The position numbers and the translations under genes were made by a program. Positions 1-6,141 of a DNA stretch of 6,609 bases are shown here, piece after piece; the stretch's first letter is position 1, and each line of letters starts with the position of its first letter. The stretch covers positions 1 to 6,609 of the forward strand of contig LNZQ01000071.1 in assembly GCA_002007315.1 (NCBI GenBank), in the 5' to 3' direction. The stretch comes from Epulopiscium sp. Nele67-Bin004 (GTDB lineage: Bacteria; Bacillota_A; Clostridia; Lachnospirales; Cellulosilyticaceae). The notes beneath the pieces were generated by a model, which was not told where the DNA came from, searched no databases, and saw only the letters and a list, made by a program, of their open reading frames with translations.

Positions 1-1293
1 GAGGCGGGCGACACGATTGAGTCACCATCGATAATTTGTGGCTACTGCGGAAACGGTTTCACTGGCATGTCGCACAATTTGCACTCGTTCGCACGAAACA
101 CTATAATGAAGCAAGACCGAAAAATGGTGCTATACAACTCTTGGGAAGCGACGGAATTTAACGTTACTTGCCAACATCAAATTGACCTTGCACGAAAAGC
201 AGCAACGCTTGGTGCGGAACTGTTCGTCCTTGATGACGGCTGGTTTGGGCAGCGTCACGGCATAAACAACGGGCTGGGCGATTGGTACGTCAACGAAGAA
301 AAATTTCCAGACGGGCTAAACCCACTTATTGACGTTGTTAAGCAATGTGGTATGAAATTTGGTATTTGGATTGAGCCTGAAATGGTAAATCCGCCGACAG
401 ATTTGTACAAAAAACACCCCGATTGGATATATCAGTTTGACAAAGTGGAAAGCGACACTTCTAGGGGGCAATACGTGTTAAACATAACGTTGCCTGAAGT
501 TAAAAGCTATATTTTGACTATGATTGAAAATTTGCTTAGCAACCACGATATCGCCTACATCAAGTGGGACGCAAACCGACCTATTTCGCAAAGTTCTAAC
601 AACAAAGAAATTTGGCACAATCACATTCTTGCCGTGTATGATATCGTTGCAAAAGTGAAACAAAAGTTTCCAAACGTTATATTTGAGGCGTGTGCATCAG
701 GCGGTGGGCGTATCGATTATGGGGCGTTGACGTACTTTGACGATTTTTGGACGAGCGATAACACAGACGCTTTTGACCGTTTGACGATACAAGAAAGTTA
801 TTCGTTTATTTACCCAATTAAAGCTATGCGTGCGTGGGTGACGGACTGTCCAAACTTTTTGTCGAAACGTAACATTCCGCTTAGGTTTAGATTCCATAGT
901 GCGATGATGGGGACGCTTGGCATCGGTAGCAACATTTTGAAAATTACTGCTGAAGATGAAGTTGTGTACCGTGAAATGATTGAGAAATATAAAGAAATTG
1001 CTCACATTGTGCAAGAGGGCGATTTTTATAGACTAAAACCTATATCGCAAAATAAATATTATGCGTTTCAATATGTGTACAACGATGAAAGTTTAGTGTA
1101 TGTGTTTTTGCCACAAACGATTATTGGGCACGACAGGGCGAGAATTTTGTTACGTGGGCTTGACCCAAGCAAACAGTATAACGTTGCTATGCAGGGTGCG
1201 ACTATCACGAAGTCTGGGGAATATTTGATGAATTTTGGGATACAAATTAAATTGACTGGGGATTATGCAAGCGAGATTATCGAAATAAAATAA
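1..1293 (+). CDS. alpha-galactosidase, GH36 family (5' end outside the window)
   Basis: The enzyme hydrolyses terminal alpha-1,6-linked galactose from melibiose, raffinose-type sugars or galactomannan fragments (EC 3.2.1.22), normally in the cytosol. The frame is open from base 1, and the residues before the first Met (67) already look like GH36, so that Met is internal. Of a usual ~730 residues, about 430 are present, and roughly the N-terminal 300 are missing. Numbering from base 1, the barrel shows WEAT (48-51), DDGWFG (78-83), GIWIEPEMV (121-129), KWDANR with the expected nucleophile Asp190 (codon 568-570), CASGGGR (231-237) and WTSDNTD with the expected acid/base Asp253 (codon 757-759). 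The C-terminal ~80 residues fit the small beta domain of the family. The catalytic residue assignments come from family knowledge. Specificity for galactose rather than N-acetylgalactosamine is inferred. The gene ends 25 bases before the convergent MATE gene. Confidence 0.95.
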   Translation, partial: EAGDTIESPSIICGYCGNGFTGMSHNLHSFARNTIMKQDRKMVLYNSWEATEFNVTCQHQIDLARKAATLGAELFVLDDGWFGQRHGINNGLGDWYVNEEKFPDGLNPLIDVVKQCGMKFGIWIEPEMVNPPTDLYKKHPDWIYQFDKVESDTSRGQYVLNITLPEVKSYILTMIENLLSNHDIAYIKWDANRPISQSSNNKEIWHNHILAVYDIVAKVKQKFPNVIFEACASGGGRIDYGALTYFDDFWTSDNTDAFDRLTIQESYSFIYPIKAMRAWVTDCPNFLSKRNIPLRFRFHSAMMGTLGIGSNILKITAEDEVVYREMIEKYKEIAHIVQEGDFYRLKPISQNKYYAFQYVYNDESLVYVFLPQTIIGHDRARILLRGLDPSKQYNVAMQGATITKSGEYLMNFGIQIKLTGDYASEIIEIK

Positions 1294-1299
1294 TATTTT

Positions 1300-1318
1300 G
1301 GGCGGCCAGTGACCGCCC
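1300..1318. repeat. 19-base GC-rich palindrome between convergent genes (family copy 1)
   Basis: On the minus strand the site reads GGGCGGTCACTGGCCGCCC: arms of 6 bp plus a T-G wobble and a C-G pair around a 3-base loop. It fills almost all of the gap between the GH36 stop and the MATE stop. It could end transcription from both sides, but neither strand has a T-run after the stem (plus: CTACAGTACG; minus: AAAATATTA), so it is not a standard intrinsic terminator. The same pattern recurs at 4118-4136 and 6176-6194. On the minus strand it is preceded by TGTAG, as the plus-strand copy at 6176 is preceded by AGTAG. Confidence 0.75.
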
Positions 1319-2695
1319 CTACAGTACGTACGGGTGATCATTGGTTACCATATCATTTTGGGATTTCATTTCTTTTACAACTGCTATCATCGTTAGGAAA
1401 AATGCCCCCACGTCTGCCACAGGTTGTGCAAACCAAACGCCATTCAACCCAAATATCGGCGGCATAATAAGCAGCAACGGTATAAGTAATAACACCTGAC
1501 GAAGTAGCCCAAGTATCATGGCAAGTTTCGCTTTACCTATAGCTTGAATGTATTGCGAGCCTAGTATAGTGCAACCAAGTAGCGGTATAACTATCGTGTA
1601 TTTTCTAAGTCCATCGGCAGTTAAGCTTATAAGTTCTGGGTTGTCTCCCGAAAACGGTCTAACGATTTGTTCGGCGAACAACTGCAAACATATCATAGCT
1701 AAAACTAAAGCGATAGTTGTGCAAGCGATACAAATTTTGAACGCAAGATTTGCCCTGTCGTATTGTTTTGCACCGTAGTTGAACCCAATAACAGGCTGTG
1801 CCCCTTGGCTAAGCCCCATAATCGGCATACCAATCATAATGATAACCGACATAATAGTAGCAAATGCCCCAACAGCCATATCGCCCCCATATGTAGCCAA
1901 AGAATTGTTTGAAATTACTTGTGCCCCACTCATAACAATTTGTAATGTGAACGGTGCAGAACCAATTGAAAAAATAGTTAACACGTTTGATTTTTGGAGT
2001 TTTAAATTTGATTTGGAAAAATTTAAGTTGGATTTTCCTCTAAAATAATACGAAAGTGCCCAAGCGGACGTTATAAATTGAGATATAAATGTTGCCGTGC
2101 TTGCCCCTGCGATACCCATACCAAACCCAAATATAAACAACGCATCTAACAAAATGTTAATTAGACACCCTACCCCCATAATAATAGCTGATAGTTTTGG
2201 GTTTCCATCGCTACGTATAAGGCTCGTCATAGTTATAGCCATAACGTTAAATGTGCTACCCATAATGATAATTGTTATATATTCTTTTGCGTAAGGTAAC
2301 GTTTCTGGACTTGCCCCAAATATCGACAAAATAGGATTGAGAAACGTAAGCCCAACAGTTGTGACGATAACACCACAAACGACAGCTAAACTAAGTGCCG
2401 TCCCAAGCAAAACTTCGGCTTCTTCTTTTTTGTTTTGCCCAAGCCTTATAGATATGTTGGTTGCAGTACCAACACCTACAAGTGTACCAAATGCCGTGAT
2501 AACTGTCATAATAGGTAGCGTTACGCCAAGCCCACTAATAGCCAAATATCCCACATCTGGAATGTTGCCGATAAATATTCGGTCAATAACGTTGTATAAC
2601 CCATTTACAAGCATTCCGATAATCGCTGGCAATGAATATCTAATCAATAGTTTCCAGATAGTTTCATTTGCCAATAATTCCTGATTTTTATTCAC
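1319..2695 (-). CDS. MATE family multidrug/cation efflux protein
   Basis: This is an integral membrane antiporter of the MATE (MatE) family, which exports drugs or other organic cations in exchange for Na+ or H+. At 458 residues it has the usual family length, and hydrophobic segments run throughout, consistent with 12 membrane helices in two halves. Family-like stretches are the N-terminal helix with NGLYNVIDRIFIG (31-43), GVGTATNISIRLGQ (74-87), RSDGNPKLSA (161-170), and the second-half signature around GLSQGAQPVIGFNYGA (294-309). The loop between the halves holds a small Ser-Asn-Leu repeat (222-237). The closest named group is probably the MepA-like branch, but the substrate cannot be read from sequence. 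The start is GTG, chosen because AGGAGG lies 8 bases upstream. The gene has its own consensus promoter and is probably monocistronic. It converges with the alpha-galactosidase gene, and no functional link between the two is evident. Confidence 0.93.
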   Translation of the reverse strand: MNKNQELLANETIWKLLIRYSLPAIIGMLVNGLYNVIDRIFIGNIPDVGYLAISGLGVTLPIMTVITAFGTLVGVGTATNISIRLGQNKKEEAEVLLGTALSLAVVCGVIVTTVGLTFLNPILSIFGASPETLPYAKEYITIIIMGSTFNVMAITMTSLIRSDGNPKLSAIIMGVGCLINILLDALFIFGFGMGIAGASTATFISQFITSAWALSYYFRGKSNLNFSKSNLKLQKSNVLTIFSIGSAPFTLQIVMSGAQVISNNSLATYGGDMAVGAFATIMSVIIMIGMPIMGLSQGAQPVIGFNYGAKQYDRANLAFKICIACTTIALVLAMICLQLFAEQIVRPFSGDNPELISLTADGLRKYTIVIPLLGCTILGSQYIQAIGKAKLAMILGLLRQVLLLIPLLLIMPPIFGLNGVWFAQPVADVGAFFLTMIAVVKEMKSQNDMVTNDHPYVL

Positions 2696-2703
2696 AATAA
2701 TTT

Positions 2704-2709
2704 CCTCCT
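2704..2709 (-). promoter_or_regulatory. ribosome binding site deciding the GTG start of the MATE gene
   Basis: The minus strand reads AGGAGG, then AAATTATT, then GTG. A perfect Shine-Dalgarno hexamer 8 bases before the codon supports GTG at 2693-2695 as the true start. Confidence 0.85.
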
Positions 2710-2729
2710 AATAGTTTCGTATCAAAATA

Positions 2730-2758
2730 ATTATAGGCAAAATTAATTGTGCTGTCAA
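2730..2758 (-). promoter_or_regulatory. consensus sigma-A-type promoter for the MATE gene
   Basis: On the minus strand a perfect -35 box TTGACA (2758-2753) is separated by exactly 17 bases from a perfect -10 box TATAAT (2735-2730). Transcription should start near 2723, giving a leader of only about 27 bases that holds the AGGAGG site. This leaves little room for a riboswitch or attenuator. Twelve of twelve consensus bases at ideal spacing suggest strong, possibly constitutive expression unless an operator overlaps. No obvious operator palindrome was seen. Confidence 0.85.
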
Positions 2759-2768
2759 CTTTAGTAAA

Positions 2769-2781
2769 GGGCAAAACGCCC
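2769..2781 (-). terminator. possible weak terminator after the GNAT gene
   Basis: Immediately after the TAA stop of the GNAT-like gene, the minus strand reads GGGC-GTTTT-GCCC followed by TTTACT. The stem is only 4 bp and the T-run only three bases, so any termination would be partial. Read-through would continue into the MATE gene, whose -35 box begins 10 bases further on. Confidence 0.3.
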
Positions 2782-2783
2782 CG

Positions 2784-3566
2784 TTATTTTATTATTTTAT
2801 ACATTGGAAAACTATCAATTTCTGATGGCGTTAGTGTTAATGTATATTTATTTTCCCAAACATTGCAGTATTTAATAAGTTCCTTGCTTAATAAAACACC
2901 TCTAATACTCATGTCATTTTTACATTCTTCTATTTCAAGCATTTCCTCTCTAAATACATTATAGCAAGGTAGAAATCCAGCACGTATATATAGTTTTATA
3001 GCTATTGCAGTAGAATATAAAATAATAGTATTAGTGTTTAACTTTGTAGCCACTTTATTTATTTCATTCAAACAAATATCTATTAATATTTGACTTAATT
3101 TATACTCTTGCTTAGTGTTAGGATTTATACAACTAACTCCTCTGTAATGACTATGTAGGGCAAAAAAATCTAATCCTATTGCCCCTGTGTGCTTAATGAA
3201 TTTAGATACATTTTTTTCATCTTCAATACTTTTTAGGCGTTTTTTATCATGCTGCTCAACAATTTTCTCGCCTATAATAGTCGGTGAAAATCCAAAATAT
3301 CCGATTAGCCTATTACCTTTTTGCTGGGTATTGTCAATCAATACATATTTTATACCACTAATATGATTCTCTTTATTATCTATTAAGTTTGTAAAATTGA
3401 CGTGATTTTTAAGTTTAGAAACTAAATAATCATCAACTTTAGTATCTACAAACTCATCATCTGCTTCAAAACCGAATATATCACCATAATATTTATCAAG
3501 TATACTTGCATCTACTTCATACAATTTTAAGTTTTCCATAAAAATTTCTTTAGTTTCTATATTCAT
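2784..3566 (-). CDS. GNAT-fold N-acetyltransferase-like protein, substrate unknown
   Basis: The 260-residue protein appears to have a GNAT (acetyl-CoA-dependent acetyltransferase) core. A beta hairpin spans about residues 74-97. Strand beta4 with the loop entry, GLDFFALHSHYRG (131-143), leads into a helix at 158-176, strand IILYST (181-186), and the characteristic AIAIKLYIRAGF (187-198). Between YRG and the helix there is an extra ~13-residue loop where GNATs usually have a tight R/Q-x-x-G-x-G/A acetyl-CoA pyrophosphate loop, so cofactor binding is likely but unproven. About 70 N-terminal residues and 60 C-terminal residues lie outside the core and are unrecognised. The ATG directly follows the upstream gene's TAA with no gap. 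A GAGG site lies 7 bases before it, within the end of the upstream gene. The Met at residue 10 has no comparable site. The codons are very AT-rich. Confidence 0.7.
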   Translation of the reverse strand: MNIETKEIFMENLKLYEVDASILDKYYGDIFGFEADDEFVDTKVDDYLVSKLKNHVNFTNLIDNKENHISGIKYVLIDNTQQKGNRLIGYFGFSPTIIGEKIVEQHDKKRLKSIEDEKNVSKFIKHTGAIGLDFFALHSHYRGVSCINPNTKQEYKLSQILIDICLNEINKVATKLNTNTIILYSTAIAIKLYIRAGFLPCYNVFREEMLEIEECKNDMSIRGVLLSKELIKYCNVWENKYTLTLTPSEIDSFPMYKIIK

Positions 3567-3881
3567 TTAATTTCCTCGACTCCTTATCGTCTTGATTAAT
3601 TCTATTGGTATATTGGAAGGTTTAAAAACTTCTGGAAACTTATTTATAATTTCATGGTATCCAAGACCCTCATGCTCATCTTTATAACTTTCTTTTTCCT
3701 CTTGTTTCTCATATTTGAACGGCTTTAAATACTGTGCGTTTAACGCTTTAGCCATCGTTTCTTTAGTAGTTGATGTTGATATAACTTCGCCTTGGTCGTC
3801 TATTTTTTCTACTACGATTGTGCGGTATAAGATGTCGCCTTGGTCGTCTGTTTTTTCTGTAACGGTCGTTTTAGTTATCAT
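3567..3881 (-). CDS. hypothetical small charged protein with a 16-residue tandem repeat
   Basis: I do not recognise this 104-residue protein. It has no signal peptide, no membrane segment and no visible DNA-binding motif. Residues 5-20 and 21-36 are two copies of one unit sharing V-x-E-K-x-D-D-Q-G-(D/E)-(I/V). The middle (about 52-72) is rich in Lys, Glu and Tyr and probably flexible. The tail (77-100) could form an amphipathic segment. The start ATG is preceded by AAAGGGGG 8 bases upstream, a workable but imperfect Shine-Dalgarno. Its stop codon abuts the ATG of the GNAT-like gene, so the two are very likely cotranscribed and translationally coupled, and may act together. A small gene before a GNAT gene recalls acetyltransferase toxin-antitoxin pairs, but no antitoxin-type fold is seen here. 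Confidence 0.7.
   Translation of the reverse strand: MITKTTVTEKTDDQGDILYRTIVVEKIDDQGEVISTSTTKETMAKALNAQYLKPFKYEKQEEKESYKDEHEGLGYHEIINKFPEVFKPSNIPIELIKTIRSRGN
3774..3869. repeat. in-frame 48-bp tandem duplication (two copies)
   Basis: The two 48-base units encode residues 5-20 and 21-36 of the 104-residue protein. The best match is TCGCCTTGGTCGTCT at 3787-3801, identical to 3835-3849, followed by near-identical TTTTTTCT tracts. The units have diverged elsewhere but keep the reading frame. This fits duplication followed by selection for the encoded repeat. Confidence 0.8.
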
Positions 3882-3920
3882 GTGGATTGCCCCCTTTGTA
3901 TTAAATAAATAGTTAATACA

Positions 3921-3949
3921 ACTTTAATATAGCAGTGGGGTTATGTCAA
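3921..3949 (-). promoter_or_regulatory. probable promoter of the repeat-protein/GNAT pair
   Basis: The minus strand has a perfect -35 box TTGACA (3949-3944), then 17 bases, then TAAAGT (3926-3921), which matches 4 of 6 bases of the -10 consensus. Transcription would begin near 3914, about 33 bases before the ATG at 3881. The perfect -35 box and correct spacing are the main support. The poor -10 box suggests modest strength. Confidence 0.55.
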
Positions 3950-4010
3950 TAGCATTTGTTGCCATTATTTTTAAAAGAATTATTGTTTATTTACTAGCAA
4001 TCACAATTAA

Positions 4011-4035
4011 TAGGAGGGATTTTCCATCTCTCCTA
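4011..4035 (+). other. unexplained 9-bp hairpin in the intergenic region
   Basis: On the plus strand TAGGAGGGA (4011-4019) pairs with TCTCTCCTA (4027-4035) around a 7-base loop TTTTCCA, with one G-T wobble. Read on the minus strand the wobble becomes an A-C mismatch, so a plus-strand RNA would fold better. No T-run follows on either strand, which makes a terminator unlikely. It lies between a terminator and a promoter, outside any predicted transcript. Its role is unknown. Confidence 0.4.
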
Positions 4036-4106
4036 GTTCTTAAATTTCCTTTCAATTTAAATTTTATGTACAACAAAGGTTTAATTAAAGATGGCGATAG
4101 TAAGCT

Positions 4107-4136
4107 AAAAAAAATAAGGGCGATCATTAATCGCCC
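4107..4136 (-). terminator. intrinsic terminator of the GTPase-like gene (family copy 2)
   Basis: On the minus strand the stem-loop GGGCGATTAATGATCGCCC (7 Watson-Crick pairs plus a T-G wobble, 3-base loop) is followed directly by TTATTTTTTTT. This is a good rho-independent terminator. It lies about 72 bases after the stop codon at 4209. The hairpin itself is a member of the 19-base palindrome family seen at 1300-1318 and 6176-6194, apparently serving here as a terminator stem. Confidence 0.8.
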
Positions 4137-4208
4137 ATTAACTTAAAGATAACTTGGGTTATTAGCCATATAACTTTGGAATTAAAAAACCCACTGATCA
4201 TCATATAC

Positions 4209-5984
4209 TTATATTGTTTCTACAAGATATTGATAGCTTTTTGTGGAATATTGACTCATAGTAAGTATATTTATATGAGCTACATTTAAAAACTTGTAAA
4301 ATGTTGTTAATAAAATAAACCAATATTGAGAAACTCTAACGTACCACCATTCTCTATCCTCATTATTTATATGATATTGCGTATAAATACCGTCTATAAT
4401 AGCTTTAATATGACAATAAAATCCTCTGTCTATCCCTCGCTTGCTGTCCCAATAATCTCTCATTTCCTGGATTGAGTGAATTACAAGTTCACGCTCAGCC
4501 AATGTGTATCCTTGATAAGTTGCATACTTATCTTGTAAAGTTTGATATGCAATATAGCGCAGATAGCGTTTTAGTTGCATAACAAGCTCTGGAGCATCAT
4601 CTAAACTTGGAATATTTCGTTTAATATAAGCAATAAAATTAGCATCGTGAGGCAAGCTGTAAATCAATTCAATAATAGCATTATAAGTTGTTATGCTACA
4701 AATAGCAGTGTGCTGGTAATCTGATATACCGTTATATATACCAATCAACTCCCCTTCAACCAACTCATCTAACACATTCACAAATCCAGAACGTGGTACA
4801 CTACGTACAATTTTATTGTTATATTTATTTGGTATTAGCAATTCTTTGATTATATCATTATCAAATATTTGTTTGAATTTGTCCAATAAATAATTAGAAA
4901 ACTGATTTGTGTTAAAAAATGTCTGCACTTCCATCAGCAAATCTCTAAATTGGCTTAGATTTTCAAGTATCATGTCCATTATTTCAATTAATGCAAAATT
5001 GAATATATCGTCATCTTCAATTTTGTCATGATCTTCCCATATCATTTCTGGCAACAATAAATGGTGCGAATTTATGCTAATAAGCCTGTTAACTGCATGT
5101 TCGTCTTTATCTAACAGCCCCATTTCGCTTAGCCATTGATGTAATTTTCTAAAATTGTATTTAGTAATATCATCTCTACTAATCAATTTTTGATAAAGTT
5201 GGCCAGTACGTTCATCTGAAAGTTCTAATTCCCTAGCCAAAAATTGGCTACGTTCTATCATAAAAGTAGGAACAGACTCAAATACCGATTTCACTAAATC
5301 GCCATAAACAACTCGTGCCCCATTAGGCATAACAGAATTTTGACCGTTCATCAGTACACAGGCATTTATACCATCTAGCCCTGATTCTGATAAATTAGCT
5401 GTTTTTGCTTCAATTCCATGCTCGATATCTCCATCTAAAAAGCCTCTGGTATCACGCAAAACAACTGTTTTAAATCCACGTTTCATCATCAGTTTTAGTA
5501 CGGATTGTTTCGCTGGCACTTGAATTTTTATAAACTTTATTACATTAGCAAAAGAATCATCGTTGATCCATTTGGCAACTTCTTTAACATCAGTTTTAAT
5601 TTTTGTTTCAATATCGTTAAGTATTTGTTTCAAATCTGTTACAATATTAGTTGAGTTCTCAGAGATAACTAACCCCAATTTTAAATACGGTTTTTGAGCC
5701 AGTCGATTGTTTAATTCTTGAGGCGTAGTTGCGTCCCCTATAATTTTAGCTATATCGAATTGTACTTCGGTTATAGACATTTCCTCGCAACCAGCAAGTT
5801 CATAGTGAGTTGTTATTTTTGTTAATCCACCTCTATTATTTTTTGATAATTTTTCTAAAATATCTTCACCAATTTTTTCTTTGTCGATAAGATGCACGAT
5901 GAAAGTACTCTTACCAGCATTGGTTAGACCAATAAGAGCTATTTCAACTTTATCAACAAAAATATGCATATTTGACAAATTCAT
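4209..5984 (-). CDS. large P-loop GTPase-like protein of unknown role, degenerate G4 motif
   Basis: I do not recognise the family. The 591-residue protein opens with a nucleotide-binding domain: Walker A/G1 GLTNAGKST (19-27), a likely switch I Thr in GGLTKITTH (52-60), and G3 DTRG (178-181) after a hydrophobic strand. About 110 residues lie between switch I and G3, far more than in small GTPases. The expected strand-5 position reads FMIERSQ (241-247) in place of (N/T)KxD, so guanine specificity is doubtful. From about residue 260 onward the protein looks mostly helical. The hydrophobic stretch at about 551-575 is too broken by polar residues to call a membrane helix. Dynamin-like or stress/defence GTPases share the large size and layout, but this is only an analogy. 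The ATG is set by AAGGAGA 6 bases upstream; the Met at residue 6 lacks such a site. The gene stands alone with its own promoter and terminator. Confidence 0.75.
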   Translation of the reverse strand: MNLSNMHIFVDKVEIALIGLTNAGKSTFIVHLIDKEKIGEDILEKLSKNNRGGLTKITTHYELAGCEEMSITEVQFDIAKIIGDATTPQELNNRLAQKPYLKLGLVISENSTNIVTDLKQILNDIETKIKTDVKEVAKWINDDSFANVIKFIKIQVPAKQSVLKLMMKRGFKTVVLRDTRGFLDGDIEHGIEAKTANLSESGLDGINACVLMNGQNSVMPNGARVVYGDLVKSVFESVPTFMIERSQFLARELELSDERTGQLYQKLISRDDITKYNFRKLHQWLSEMGLLDKDEHAVNRLISINSHHLLLPEMIWEDHDKIEDDDIFNFALIEIMDMILENLSQFRDLLMEVQTFFNTNQFSNYLLDKFKQIFDNDIIKELLIPNKYNNKIVRSVPRSGFVNVLDELVEGELIGIYNGISDYQHTAICSITTYNAIIELIYSLPHDANFIAYIKRNIPSLDDAPELVMQLKRYLRYIAYQTLQDKYATYQGYTLAERELVIHSIQEMRDYWDSKRGIDRGFYCHIKAIIDGIYTQYHINNEDREWWYVRVSQYWFILLTTFYKFLNVAHINILTMSQYSTKSYQYLVETI

Positions 5985-6041
5985 TTCAATTCTCCTTTTA
6001 GATTAATTCTAAAGTTAATATTTAGCAATTTTTTCATGTAT

Positions 6042-6070
6042 ATATTAACATAAATCATAAAATTTTTCAA
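6042..6070 (-). promoter_or_regulatory. probable extended -10 promoter of the GTPase-like gene
   Basis: On the minus strand TTGAAA (6070-6065, 5 of 6 consensus bases) is followed after 17 bases by TAATAT (6047-6042). The preceding TGT makes an extended -10. Transcription would begin near 6035, giving a leader of about 50 bases. The leader contains a small AT-only-plus-one stem, TTTAGA/TCTAAA (6013-6008 with 6002-5997), whose 3' arm touches the Shine-Dalgarno site. In such AT-rich DNA other promoter readings are possible. Confidence 0.5.
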
Positions 6071-6141
6071 CTAAATTTGTTGATTTATTGAATAAATTAA
6101 AAATATGTGACAATTTTTGTATGTACAGGTAATAAAGACTT

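Larger units (their letters stand above)
3882..4208. other. AT-rich intergenic region between the GTPase-like gene and the repeat-protein gene
   Basis: These ~330 bases hold, in minus-strand order, a GTPase terminator (4136-4107), an unexplained hairpin (4035-4011), and the promoter and leader of the downstream pair (3949-3882). An open frame at 3943-4146 on the plus strand has no convincing ribosome site and runs through the terminator, so I do not count it as a gene. Nothing else recognisable was seen. Confidence 0.6.

Noticed and set aside
478..1341. Three open frames on the minus strand opposite the alpha-galactosidase
   Set aside because: They are antisense to a gene with clear GH36 motifs, lack ribosome sites and show no recognisable domain.
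1548..2684. Four open frames on the plus strand opposite the MATE gene
   Set aside because: They are antisense shadows of a well-supported membrane protein. Their Ile/Pro-rich composition is what results from reading hydrophobic codons backwards.
2769..2781. GGGC-GTTTT-GCCC as a fourth copy of the palindrome family
   Set aside because: It is too short and lacks the 19-base spacing and the central TYANTRR pattern. It is kept only as a weak terminator candidate.
3943..4146. 67-codon open frame on the plus strand with a hydrophobic start
   Set aside because: It has no usable ribosome site (GGGG lies only 2 bases from the ATG), it runs through the terminator palindrome of the opposite strand, and its sequence looks like translated AT-rich spacer.
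4155..4193. TGGGTT/AACCCA inverted repeat just after the GTPase stop codon as the terminator
   Set aside because: The loop of 27 bases is long and the stem is only 6 bp. The palindrome with its T-run at 4107-4136 is a much better terminator.
5997..6013. TTTAGA/TCTAAA leader hairpin as a translational switch for the GTPase-like gene
   Set aside because: The stem is six almost all-AT pairs in AT-rich DNA, expected often by chance and weak. It is noted under the promoter only.
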